From positions 57,335,001 through 57,399,000 of the forward strand of contig JAUMIR010000003.1 of NCBI GenBank assembly GCA_030847615.1: DNA of 64,000 nt, given 5' to 3'. The notes beneath the pieces were generated by a model. That model ran no database searches. It was not told the origin of the DNA and saw nothing but the letters and a program-made list of their open reading frames with translations. The DNA is from Gambelia wislizenii. Taxonomy: Eukaryota; Chordata; Lepidosauria; Squamata; Crotaphytidae. A program made the translations under genes and the position numbers. Positions 1 to 10,464 of the stretch are shown here, in pieces; the stretch's first letter is position 1; each line of letters opens with the position of its first letter.

Positions 1-762
1 CCCTTATCTTAAATCCTCAAAGGGCTGCATGTGGTGATACTGGTCTTTCAGATCTTTACAATGATCAGTTCATATTCATATGTGAAAGTTATAAGTCTGC
101 TTACCAAAAGTCAGTTCCCTTGGGGTAAAAACCTCCTCTGAGATTTCTTTTCTTATATGTGCAATAGTGAGGACATATGTAGTGTGCCCCAAAGCCATCT
201 CCCCACCCCCACATCCCCCTCCTCCTCCACAGAGAGGGAAAACAAACAGCACTTTCAAAAACTCCTACTACTGATGCAGTTTTCCTAATTCCTACTACTG
301 AAGCAGTTTTCCTAACACTGATGCAGTTCGTCAAAGCATCACCACATGCCACCATTTTATAAGCTAAAACTGGGGCTCTCTGGCCTTGAAACCCCAAAAT
401 TAGCTCCCCTGTAGAGGTAAACCTGAGTAGCCTCACTCCAGGGCACCCCCTACAGGCCAAAATCACTGCCACCACCCAAATCCAGTCTTTATAGCCAGCC
501 CATTTGGGAGACTGGATTTCCCACAGGGGAACTACCCCCACTGTGAACCAACCAACTCTTCTCTCCTATCCCCAGAGAACAGAGGACAGAGAATTGTAGC
601 ACAACCAAAAGGAGTAGCCACATGCAGCATCAGTGTATAGAAGATTACGAAGATTATTTATTCAAGCAAGTTCAGTTAGACAATCTGTCATGAGGCAGGT
701 TTCTTCCATACCTCAGGAACACTTAAAGTTACAGAAAAAACAAGATATTAAAATCAAAGCAT
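1..762. other. Unassigned sequence upstream of a CR1 3' end
   Basis: I recognise no gene or element here. Positions about 264-325 hold a short imperfect direct repeat: a CCTACTACTGA-GCAGTTTTCCTAA unit occurs twice and is followed by a partial third unit. The open frame on the minus strand at 101-541 has no recognisable domain and I do not call it a gene. Confidence 0.5.
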
Positions 763-844
763 TAGAATCATAGAATCATCGAATTGTAGAGTTGGAAGAG
801 ACCACGAGGGACATCCAATCCAACCCCTGCCATGCAGGAAATCT

Positions 845-3640
845 TGATCAAAGCATCCCTGATAGATGGCCATCCAGCCTCTGTTTAAAGACCTCCAAGG
901 AATGAGACCCCACCACGCTCTGAGGGAGTGCGTTCCACTGCCGAACAGCTCTTATTGTCAAAAAGTTCCTCCTAATGTTCCTCCTTGCATCCATTGCTCC
1001 GTGTTCCAGTCTCTGGAGCAGCAGAAAACAAGCCCACTCCATCCTCAGCGTGATACCCCTTCAAATACTTAAACAGGGCTATCATATCACCTCTTAACTG
1101 TCTTTTTTCCAGGCTAAACATACCCAGCTCCCTAAGTCTCTCCTCATAAGGCATCGTTTCCAGACCTTTCACCATTTTAGTTGCCCTTCTCTGGACATGC
1201 TTCAACTTGTCAATATCCTTTTTGAATTGTGGTGCCCAGAACTGGACACAGTATTCTAGGTGAGGTCTGACCAAGTCAGAATAGAGCAGCACTATTACTT
1301 CCCTTGATCTAGATACTGTACTTCTATTGATACAGCCCAAAATCGCATTGGCCTTTTTAGCTGCCGCATCACACTATTGACTCATGTTTAATTTGTGGTC
1401 TACTAGGACTCTTAGATCCCTTTCGCACGTAGTCTCGTTCAGCCAGGTCTCTCCCATTCTATATCTATGCATTTCATTTTTCCGCCCTAAGTCCAGTACT
1501 TTACATTTCTCTGTATTGAATTTTATTTTGTTAGCTTTGGCCCAGCTCTCCAGTCTATCCAGGTCATTCTGAATTTTGATCCTGTCCTCTAGGGTATTAG
1601 CTACTCCTCTTAATTTGGTGTCATCTGCAAATTTGATAAGTATGCCCCTCATTCCCTTATCCAAGTCATTGATAAAGTTGTTGAATAGCACTGGGCCCAG
1701 GACAGAACTCTGTGGCACCCCACTGGTCACATCTTTCGAAGACGAAGAGGAGCCAATGCTGAGCACCCTTTGGGTTCAGCCGGTCAGCCAATTACAAATC
1801 CATTGAACAGTTAACTTGTCTAGCCCACATTTTACAAGCTTGTTTGCAAGAATGTCATGGGGAACCTTGTCAAAGGCCTTACTGAAATCAAGGTATGCAA
1901 TATCCACAGCGTTCCCTTCATCTACCAAGCTGGTAACTTTATCAAAAATAGAGATCAGATTAGTCTGGCATGACTTGTTTCTCTGAAACCCATGTTGACA
2001 TTTTGTGATTATGGCATTGCCTTCTAAATGTTCACAGACTCTCTGTTTGATGATCTGCTCTAGAATCTTACCTGGTATTGATGTCAGACTAACTGGACGA
2101 TAATTGTTGGGATCCTCTTTTTTCCCCCCTTTTTGAAGATGGGGACAACGTTTGCCCTCCTCCAGTCTGCTGGGACTTTTCCTGTTCTCCAGGAATTCTC
2201 AAATATTATTGCCAATGGCTCTGAGATCACATTTGCCAGCTCTTTTAATACTCTTGGATGTAGTTCATCTGGTCCTGGAGATTTAAATTCATTTAGATTA
2301 AGAAGGTATTCCTGTACAACCTCGTTGCTTATTCTGAGCTGCATTTCCCCTCTTGCGTCCTCTGTTCCATTCTTCTCAGGTTGGTCCCCCTTTTCCTTTT
2401 CTAAAAACACTGAGGCAAAGAAGGTGTTGAGTAATTCTGCCTTCTCTCTGTCCCCTGTTAGCATTTTGCCATCTTCTCCACGTAGTGGCCCTATCATTTC
2501 TTTCTTCCTCCTTTTGCTGTGGACGTACCCAAAAAAACCCCCCTTTTTATTGTTCTTAACCTCCCTAGCAAGCCTGAGCTCATTCTGCGCTTTAGCTTTT
2601 CTAACTTTACTCCTACACGTCTTTGCTATCTGTTTGAATTCTTCTTTGGTGATTTCCCCCTTTTTCCATTTCTTATACATGTTCCGTTTAAAACTTAGCT
2701 CCATTGAAAGTTCTTTAGTCATCCATCCTGGTTTCTTGAGACACCTCCCATTTTTCTTCCTCAATGGTACTGTTTGAAATTGTGCCTTCAGTATCTCCCT
2801 TTTGAGAAAGTCCCATCCGTCTTGAGGCCTCGTCTCTTTTAGTATTCCTGACCATGGGATCACCCCCAGTATTTCCCTGAGTTTATTGAAATCAGCTCTC
2901 CTAAAGTCAAGAATGCGTGTCTGACTGTGCCTGGCTTCTCCTTTCCATTGTATAACAAACTTCAGGAGAACATGATCACTCTCGCCTAAGGATCCCACCA
3001 CTTGCACCCCGTTAACCAGGTCATCCCATTGGTTAGGATCAGATCTAAAATAGCTGACCCCCTTGTTGCCTCTTCCACTTTTTGGATCATGAAATTGTCT
3101 TCCAGGCAAGTAAGGAATTTGCTAGACCTTGAAGTTTTGGTTGAGTTAGATTTCCAGCAAATATCAGGATAGTTGAAGTCACCCATCACTACTACATCTC
3201 TCCTTTCTGCATGTGTGTTCATCTGTTCTAGAAAGGCATCATTCAATTCCTCCGTCTGACTTGGGGGTCTGTAATAGAGTCCCATAATAACATCCCTGTT
3301 GTTTCCCTCCCCTTTAATTTTTATCCAGGTGCTCTCCACCTGGCTTCCAGTATTGATGTCATGGATCTCTTCACTGGTGTAAATATCCCTTACATATAAT
3401 GCTATTCCTCTTCCTTTCCTGTTTGGCCTGTTTCTCTTATAAAGGTTATACCCCTCTATTCCTGCATTCCAGTCAAGAGACTCATCCCACCAGGTTTCAG
3501 TAATGCCTATTATATCATATTTGTTTTGTAGTGCGAGGAGTTCAAGTTCGTCTTGCTTATTTCCCATGCTCTGTGCATTAGTGTAGAGACATCTAAGACC
3601 ATGTGTTCCCTTTACTTGCTGCCTGTGCAAGTTTTTTTGC
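845..3640 (-). pseudogene. CR1 ORF2: AP endonuclease plus reverse transcriptase (broken)
   Basis: ORF2 of CR1 nicks target DNA and reverse transcribes the element RNA. The N-terminal endonuclease (3630 to about 2990) shows the family blocks in order: [35 protein letters not shown] and, after a frameshift near 3030, [10 protein letters not shown] charged linker follows (FKRNMYKKWKKGEI; GYVHSKRRKKEMIG). The RT begins at NEFKSPGPDELHPRVLKEL and runs through DFSKAFDKVPHDIL, SGVPQ-SVLGPVLF and the catalytic FADDTKL (about 1640). The C-terminal thumb and tail include [14 protein letters not shown] see frameshifts near 3030 and 2095, an in-frame stop near 1805 and another at about 1377, so the copy cannot encode a full protein. 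Confidence 0.9.
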
Positions 3641-3748
3641 CTCCCACTGTTGGGTCCTTGCGCTGTTTGCCTTGTTCCCTCTATGACAGTTTGACTATTT
3701 TCTCCAGCCCTTTGCCTTCCAGAATACTGTCTCCCTCCCCCATATGAC

Positions 3749-4725
3749 TCAGTTTAAAGCCCTCCTGATCAAATTCTTGAGACTGTTGGCAAAAATGTTT
3801 CTTCCAACTGTCGTTAGATGCACCCCATCTCTTGCCAGTAGTCTCCCCTCATGGAAGCGCAGTCCATGATCCAAGAATCCAAATTGTTCTCGGCGACACC
3901 ATCTATGGAGCCAGTTGTTTACGTCGGCTATTTTCCTCTCCCTTCCTGGACCATGCTCTTCAACTGGCAGAAGAGACGAGATGACAACCTGTGTGTCCAT
4001 TTCTTTCAGCTTCCTCCCCAGGGCCTCATAATCTCTTCTGATCTTGGGAAAGCTGTGCCTTGCAGTATCATTGGTTCCCACATGGACCAAAAGGAAGGGG
4101 TAATGATCCGTAGGCTTGACGAGTCTTGTCAGCCTCTCCGTCACATCACGGATCTTTGCCTCGGGGAGACAACACACCTCCCGAGTCATCTTGTCAGGCC
4201 CACAAACCACTGCTTCTGTACCTCGCGGCAAGGAGTCTCCCATCACCAACATACGCCTCCGCCGAGGCTTCGCAGCTGCTGTTCCTTGCGGTGGTACTCT
4301 CAAGGTCCCCTGCTCTACCCCTGAAGTCTGTCCATGCTGTTCTTCCACGTTGTCCTTGATAAGGGAAAGGGCTTCGAATCGATTCTGTAGCTGCAAGCTG
4401 CTCGAAGAATCCCTGGATTTTCTTGTTCTGTGTGTGACATTCCCCCAGCTGTCTACTTCCGGTGTCTGTGAAGTGACCCTCTCCTCCGCAGCCATTTCCT
4501 CTGTGTGGTCCCTGTCCAAGACTGTTCATTCTGTTCTGTCCTGAAAACCTCTTGATCATGAATCTGTTGAAGTGTAGCTAGCCGTGTCTCCAGCTGCTGG
4601 AGTTTCTCCTCCAAGAGGGCTACCAGCTTGCACTTGGTGCATGTGAAGTTCTCCACGTCTGTAGGCAAGAAGACAAACATCGCCCAAGTGTTGCAGGTGA
4701 CTGCCGCAGCCCCTTCAGTGTCCAT
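3749..4725 (-). pseudogene. CR1 ORF1: zinc-ribbon-like, coiled coil, SGNH esterase (frameshifted)
   Basis: CR1 ORF1 proteins bind the element RNA and often carry an esterase-like domain. The first reading frame (4725 to about 4453) starts MDTEGAAAV, then has a Cys cluster (VTCNTW then FTCTKCK) and a leucine-rich, probably coiled-coil segment. The plus-strand copy at 28804 has CNSC where this one has CNTW, so one putative metal-binding Cys is lost here. A frameshift near 4510 moves the rest into the frame starting MDRDHTEEMA. That part contains the SGNH/GDSL hallmarks: block I VMGDSLPRG, a VHVGTNDT block and a C-terminal DGVHLT block with the catalytic Asp-His pair. The fold is well known in CR1 ORF1; its role in transposition is not settled. 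Confidence 0.85.
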
Positions 4726-5280
4726 GGTGAGAGCTTTTAGGTAATCTAAAAAACTCTTAGGTAATGCTGAGAACGCTAAGCTGTACTTTTAGGTATGCTG
4801 TATTTTTGTTTGGTCACTGAAATTCTTGTTACCTCAGCAACAAGCAGCCTCTCCCAACAGTCAAAATGGCTGTCCAGAAGCTGCTCTCTTTCTTCTCCCT
4901 GGCACGAGACTGGCCTGGAAAGCCTCTGCAAGGAGTAATATACAGCTAGGCTCCCTTCAGTTATTCTAAGTTACATTAAGTTACTAAATGTAGCTACATC
5001 CAACCAAAGTGGAGAAATTAAAAGAATTCCCTAACGCAATCTAAACAAGCCCTAAAATTCATACTCACTGCTTTGCAGTCTGTTTCCTTCAGATGGTATC
5101 AGGAAAAGTTGGGAGCTAAGCCAGCTGGCTCTGCTCTACCAAACATTCCTGGCCCTCAGCTTTCTCAGTCTGGAATATAGAGAGCATCTTTTGTCTTTGT
5201 TCAAAACCGCATAGTTTCATACTGGCAAAATGGCTTCACACAAAAACAGTTATATCTTAGTTAGTGTTCCCGGGTCTAGA

Positions 5281-5375
5281 GCTGTGATTGGCCATTTCTG
5301 GTCTGGTGACGTGATGTCATTGATGATGTCATCTCATTAGCTTCTGTGGAGGTGGTGTTTTAGACCCGCCCTTCC
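5281..5375 (-). promoter_or_regulatory. Promoter-like motif cluster at the CR1 5' end
   Basis: On the minus strand, in transcription order, I see a GC box (GGGCGGG, complement of 5365-5371), then ATF/CREB-like half-sites within GATGACATCATCAATGACAT and CACGTCA (5307-5331), then a CCAAT box inside GGCCAATCAC (5285-5294). Their clustering at the extreme 5' end of an otherwise full-length CR1 fits an internal RNA polymerase II promoter. No TATA box is evident. The assignment rests only on motif density and position. Confidence 0.45.
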
Positions 5376-6639
5376 ATTAACCCTTTCGTTACCTGATGCC
5401 ATGATGGCAAGACAATACTATTTATGCATAAAGGGAATTGTAGTTCTCTGGCAGAATGATGAGAGTTGCTATCAACCTCAAAGCAGCATGATGGGAACTC
5501 CATCATGACACCTCTGCTAATAGACTGGAATTTGTGATTATAATTCAATTCAGCTGTTTCCCTTTCTAGTCTTCCTTTGTAACTTCCTTGCTCAAGGACT
5601 ATGGTATGTAAATCCTGTATGCAGTCTAGGATGATCAAAATGTTCTGCAACTAGGGATGTGATGATTATTTGGAGCTGTTTGCTAAACATATGGGATGTT
5701 TGAATACTCAGTGCATTTACATTTCTCTTTACAAGCCAAGAAATTTGCCAGTTGTTCACCTAGGTGTGAGAATTTGCAAATGCGTCATCTGCAAATTATA
5801 TATTAGGCTGGGGTACTTCAATGGGAAATTCCATGTTCAGGATGTTTTTATTGCTTATGTAATAAAAGCTACAGTGTCCCAGCCATTCATTTTAAATTGT
5901 GTGAGTCTCAGTCCAGGCAATTTGAATTACTCCACTGTGTCTAAACATAAACATAGGTCATCCACCCTTCTTAGACCCTGTAGAAAGGAAAGATAACTGA
6001 CTGTTTTGTGGCCCTCTCCAGTCAGCACCAAAAAAGATGGTGGAGTATTACATAGGTTATGTGAAAATGCCAGGCAGGCTAATCTGCTTTACCCTTTTCT
6101 TACTGTTTTGCTCTTCACGCATGCTCATTAAGTGATTCTGGAGGCAGCAGTTTACCTTGCCCATTGTTCACATCATAAACATACACTGCTACAGTAGAAT
6201 CATCTAGATAACTTGATATTTCCCCAATTTAATTGTGTGAGTTGCAGTCAAGACAATTTGAATTACTCCACTTGGAATGGGGGGTGGCATACAGGCCATT
6301 CCTTCTTAGACACTGAGAACAAAGTTTTATGATTCACAACACTAACTGCAATAAGAGTTAGGGAGGGGAAAGACAGCTGATTATAGCCCTCATTCTTCGA
6401 GAATTTGTCAGTTATGTTTCATCTTCTCTGTGTGATGTGACCCAGTTGAAAATAGCTCACCTTTCCCAGAGAGCAAGAAGAAAAATAAACATTTTCCACC
6501 GCCTTCAGGCATGAGAAGAATCATGCAGGATTTTACATCACTATTGGCAACTTGGTTTGGGGTATTGCCATTTCTAATGTCAGATTTTTGTCCATTTATC
6601 TTCTTCCATAGTTTATCAAATGTGGAGTGTAGAGGGACA
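5376..6639. repeat. Unassigned region with two diverged copies of one segment
   Basis: A core of about 50 bp at 5893-5942 (AATTGTGTGAGT followed by a CAATTTGAATTACTCCACT block) recurs at about 6230-6275. Both copies are followed by a CTTCTTAGACMCTG block (about 5966 and 6303) and a GGAAAGAYARCTGA block (about 5985 and 6365). The two copies are therefore collinear with small indels and lie about 340 bp apart. I do not recognise the parent element. The remainder has no supported feature. Confidence 0.55.
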
Positions 6640-7187
6640 TTGCTGACAGAGGACTGAGTGTATCACATTGGAGGAAGAACAAATAAATGCACCTCTGACA
6701 TTGTGGATAACGTAACTTGGCCCTATAATATTGGGCCAGAATAGATGTGGGGGCAGAGTTGCCATCTGGGTTTGTGGTAGGATCTTGTCCCTTTATTACC
6801 ATTCATTTTATGTATCTTGTTTTGAGTAGTTCTTTAAAATTTGGAGGCTGTCTATAGGCCAATAAAGGCCTCCCTCCCAGAACTTGGTTATAGATCACTG
6901 ATGATGCATTTGAGTATTCTCATCTGTGGGTTGTAGGTGATGGGTTCTGTTGTTTTCTGGTTTTGGTCTGTCTTGTAATAGATAGATCCTGGGTACCAGT
7001 CTTGCCTTGTTAATTTGTATTTTTACCTCCTTAGATGGGTATTGTAGTTTGAGAAAAACATGCTGTAAATCCAAATTTTGAGATTTTTTCTTGTGGGTCT
7101 GAGGAGATATGGTTGTATCAGAGGGCTTGGCTGTAAACAACAGATTTGGTAGTGTATCCTGGATGGAAATTGGAGGCCTGTAACTAT

Positions 7188-7380
7188 GAGACAGCATGGT
7201 GTAGTGGTTTGAGCATTGTGACTCTGGAGACAATGGTTGGAATCCCCGCTCAGCCACAAAATCCCACTGGGTGACCTTGGGCAAGACATACACATTCAGC
7301 TCAGAAAACCCAATGATAGGTTTGCCATAGGCTTGCCATAAGTCAGAAACAATTTAACGGCACACAACAAGAACAACAAC
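7188..7380 (+). mobile_element. tRNA-derived SINE inserted in the PLE
   Basis: The head contains an A-box-like block (TGGTGTAGTGGTT) and a B-box-like block (GGTTGGAATCC, for the usual GGTTCGAATCC), as in tRNA-derived SINEs. The body has CCACTGGGTGACCTTGGGCAAG and a 3' region GCCATAAGTCAGAAACAATT ending in a CACACAACAAGAACAACAAC tail. It splits the PLE between the YRKPTD block on the right and the EVKIQINKAR block on the left, so it inserted later. A similar sequence lies in reverse at 8776-8951 and others are scattered across the window. Confidence 0.8.
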
Positions 7381-7478
7381 AGTGTGCAGTAAGTGTAGTG
7401 ATCAGTGGGTTTTCGATACAGCATGGTGCTTCAGAGTCCATTGTGCAGTTACACAGTGGTGTCAAGAAAGTGAACTTT

Positions 7479-7943
7479 TTATGTGGACTGTTCCAGGCTA
7501 AGGTTAATGGTACAGTGGAAGTTGCTGAAATCCTGGTGGAACATCTCAAGTGATTCCTTTTCATGTGTCCAAATTATAATGATGTCATCAATATACATGA
7601 GATAGAAGATAGGTTTCTCGGTACCCATGCTGAGAAAGGATTCTTCTAGGTCATCTATGAAGATGTTTCCATAGTGTTGTGCCATCTGTATGCCCACAGA
7701 AGTGCTAATGACTTGCAGATACATGCTATTCCCAAAGATAAAGTAGCTATGAGTAAGAACAAAGTGGCAGGGTTTGGTGGCTAGGTGTGCTATAGCCTCA
7801 TTCAGGATGTTATTCTTGATGGCTTGTAGTTCATGCTGGTGTGGGATTTTGGTATATAGGAATTTCACATCCATAATGGCTAGATGGTGTTCTCTGGGAG
7901 GCTGTGGATATACCTTTCTCAGGAAATCTGTAGTATCCTTCAT
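7479..7943 (-). pseudogene. PLE reverse-transcriptase core
   Basis: A 154-codon open stretch containing the best preserved part of the Penelope-like RT. Visible blocks are MDVKFLYTKIPH (palm), a PCHFVLTHSYFIFG segment, GNIFIDDLEE and the catalytic YIDD (YMYIDD context changed to LMYIDDII). It is open but is only an internal fragment. The upstream part is separated by stops (for example DCI followed by a stop near 8240) and the downstream FLDTT/YRKPTD part follows a further stop. PLE RTs are related to telomerase; that is family knowledge, not something seen here. Confidence 0.8.
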
Positions 7944-8775
7944 ATAGCTTGGAGCGTTGGTGGCATATCATCTGATAATTTAGTCCATGTATTCAGATGC
8001 TGCAACAGTGGGGGCTCTGATGCTTGAGACAATGGATCTTCCTAGATTGTCTTGTTTCTGTATTTTGGGTAATACATAGAAGATGCTTTATTTGGGCTAC
8101 TGGAGTGTGCCCATTCAAATTTGGTTCTGTATATCAGTGGAGAATTCTCTGAGTAATTTGTGTAGTTCCTTCTGATATTCATCTCTGTGATCTTTAGCAT
8201 GGATTCTGTAAAATGTGATGTTGGATAGTTGTTTCTCAGCCTCCTATATGCAGTCCAATTTGTTCATGATGAATACAGCTCCTCCTTTGTTAGTCTACTG
8301 TATAACAGTGTTGGGATTGTTTTTGAGATTGTGGATGGCATCTTGTTCCAAATAGCTAAGATGTTGTGGTAAATTGTGTCTCTTGTTCATTATTTCCGTT
8401 TGGCACAGTGGCAAAAGTATTCTCTGTAAAAGTCCAGTTCCATGTTGCAGCCTTCTTCAGGGAGAGGAGGGGTCAATGTAGAGGTCTTCTTTTTTGTAGC
8501 ACTGGGAAACATTTTCTTGTGTGTGGCACCAGTCAGGACAACAGCTCACAAGCATCACCTCAATCACAATAACATGACAGTGGACATTGCACCAATACAG
8601 AAGAAAATGAGTATAGCTGAGCTAGCCAGCATATTCTTCCATATGCTCATATTGATATATTCATCCTTCATGCAATCATTAACCACAGATGCTGAATATT
8701 TGAAGAGAACCACAGATGAGAATGAGGGAACTGTGTGATACATGCAAAACTACCCCATAGGTGTAAATCCATATG

Positions 8776-8951
8776 CTGCTGTTGTGTGCCTTCAAGTAAT
8801 TTCTGACTTATGGTGACCCTAAGATAACTGTATCAGGGGTTTTTCTGGGGCTGAGAGTGTGTGACTTGTCCAGTGGGTTTTCATGGCCAAGTGGGGATTC
8901 AAACCCAGATCTCCAGTGTATAGTCCAGCACTCAAACCATTACACCATATT
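8776..8951 (-). mobile_element. tRNA-derived SINE, same family as 7188-7380
   Basis: The left edge GTTGTGTGCCTTCAAGTAAT is the reverse of the SINE 3' tail (ACTTGAAGGCACACAAC). The right part GGATTCAAACCCAGATCTCC...AACCATTACACC is the reversed B box and A box. The order confirms minus orientation. The body is diverged and shortened relative to the copy at 7188. Confidence 0.75.
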
Positions 8952-8959
8952 GACTCATG

Positions 8960-10445
8960 ATTGGAAAATGGAGGATAATCATATGGCTGGCAAAGCTTGC
9001 AACAGTAGCTGTGTTTTGTGGAGAAAGATAAAGGATAAACAAACAGAATTGCTGGGAGCTTTAAAATATACTATTTCTTTAAAAATATGTTCACAAATAT
9101 GATGCCTACCTCCCTGAGCAAGACAATGGATTTGTGGAAATAACAGATCTCTTCAGAGAGGGGTGAGAGAACAACAAGCTTCTTTAAGTGTTTGCTCACT
9201 ATGAAGACAGATGAAGGAGTGCCCTCAATTACAATTGTGTTATTTTAAATACCAATGACAGTGTCTTGGTTTAACTTTTATATTATTTTGAACTGAATCC
9301 TTTGAACTTCTGTCCTGACTCAGATCCACTGAACCTTGACATTGTCAAGACTGCAAAATGAACCTAGGATAAGAGATATTAAAGACTTCTTACCCAAGCA
9401 AATATCTTTCTGGCACTGAAGGCAACAAAATGGAAATCATATTACTCCATACTGTATTTTATCTGCATTTTTACCCATGACATGTCTGTGGAGTGAATGC
9501 AATAAAAGTTGGTGTGTTGTTTTCATCAAACTAAGAATTAATTTGTTATCTCAAACCTATTGCTGAAAGAACCAAATGAGACAGATTCATGACTGAAACG
9601 CAGGAACTGGACTTATACCAGCTTGGGTCATTTGACCATTTAGCTCATCCTTGTAGCTGATGATGGGTCATCAGAGTTTAAAGGAGAAAGTTTTTTCCCC
9701 CTTCACGCTACATGCATTGTCTTGTTTGGCCTCAAGTGCTTTAGCTGCTACAGTAGAAGGGTCTATTGTAATGAGTTCAGGAAGGAACATAGAATATTTT
9801 TAATGAGGATATTTGTGTCACACAGTAATAATTCTGATGAACATGACCAATAAACTCTGCAGGCTCTACAGAAGGTCACACTTGTTTTTGCAATTAGCAT
9901 TCCTGTAAAATATGGCAGCTGTTGTCTTGCTAAAACAATAACAGCTACCTTAGAAGTTACTGTGGAAAATTCTTTCACAAGATTCTAGTTCAGGCCTTGT
10001 AGACATTCATCTAAAGTATAAATGCTCAGTCTCATTGAAACAATATATTTTTTTCTTCATGACAACAATTCATAATAATAATTCATAGAATAATTCATAG
10101 AATTCATAGAATTATAAATAATGACAATAATGATACACAGAAGACCATATGGCTCAGAAGAAGAGGATCTTCCTGAGTCAACCAACAGACAGTTCATAGG
10201 GAACATGTTTCATAGACTCTACACATGAAATGTTTTATGGGCTCCAAACATGTGAATGTATCAAATAATCTATCTAGTGTAGAACTGTTAACCACACATT
10301 AATTCCATTTGGTGAGTTTTTAATTACCTATTAAGAAATCAACTGTTTCAGAATCAGAATGGTTCCTGAAAAGGGGTAAATTGGTGTGCAGAGATCTTCA
10401 TTTGATTAGATTTTCTTTGAAAATATTTTTTTTTGTTCTGATACC
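8960..10445. other. Unassigned, mostly unique-looking sequence
   Basis: No gene or repeat is recognised. Positions about 10060-10120 contain a degenerate AT-rich tandem of AATTCATAGAAT-like units. The few short open frames have no recognisable domains. Confidence 0.5.
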
Positions 10446-10464
10446 TAATAAAAAATAGAAATTA

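Larger units (their letters stand above)
763..5375 (-). mobile_element. CR1-type LINE, nearly full length, degraded
   Basis: This is a non-LTR retrotransposon of the CR1 group running right to left. Its 3' end at 763-840 has the CR1-style terminal repeat of ATTCTATG-like octamers preceded by a GGTCTCTTCCAACTCTA block. Reading on the minus strand, it has a 5' UTR (about 5375-4726), ORF1 (about 4725-3749) and ORF2 (about 3640-845: AP endonuclease, then reverse transcriptase). At about 4.6 kb it approaches the length of a complete CR1, so it is not strongly 5'-truncated as most genomic CR1 copies are. Several frameshifts and stops make it inactive. The 5' limit is inferred from where promoter-like motifs cease and is uncertain by about 100 bp. 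Confidence 0.9.
6640..8480 (-). mobile_element. Penelope-like element (PLE), degraded, SINE-interrupted
   Basis: This is a retroelement of the Penelope/Poseidon type, recognised by its RT. On the minus strand, the region near 8320-8240 reads NKGGAVFIMNKLDCI, equivalent to the PLE KPADKGG block. The frame at 7943-7479 then carries SYMKDTTDFLRK, LAIMDVKFLYTKIPH, NIFIDDLEESFLS and the catalytic YIDDIIIIW motif. The frame continues through KVHFLDTTV and YRKPTDHYTY to about 7390, where a SINE is inserted, and resumes to the left with EVKIQINKARLVPR. Near 6720-6650 a GAFICSSSNVIHSVLCQQCP block matches the region just before the GIY-YIG nuclease of PLEs. The nuclease itself is not legible. Multiple stops make the copy inactive. 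Confidence 0.8.

Noticed and set aside
101..541. Minus-strand open frame of 146 codons
   Set aside because: No domain, composition typical of chance translation, and the 5' part crosses a local imperfect repeat. No neighbouring exon signals were convincing.
5038..5053. A 16-nt match (ATCTAAACAAGCCCTA) between the CR1 5' UTR and the right end of the family A element at 44.5 kb
   Set aside because: No inverted partner end is found nearby and no interior homology; a match of this length may be chance, or CR1 could have picked up a relic, but it is not supportable.
7188..7270. A- and B-box-like sequence considered as a tRNA gene
   Set aside because: It continues into a SINE body and (AAC)n tail, and cannot be folded into a full tRNA by eye; other copies in the window are dispersed in the same way.
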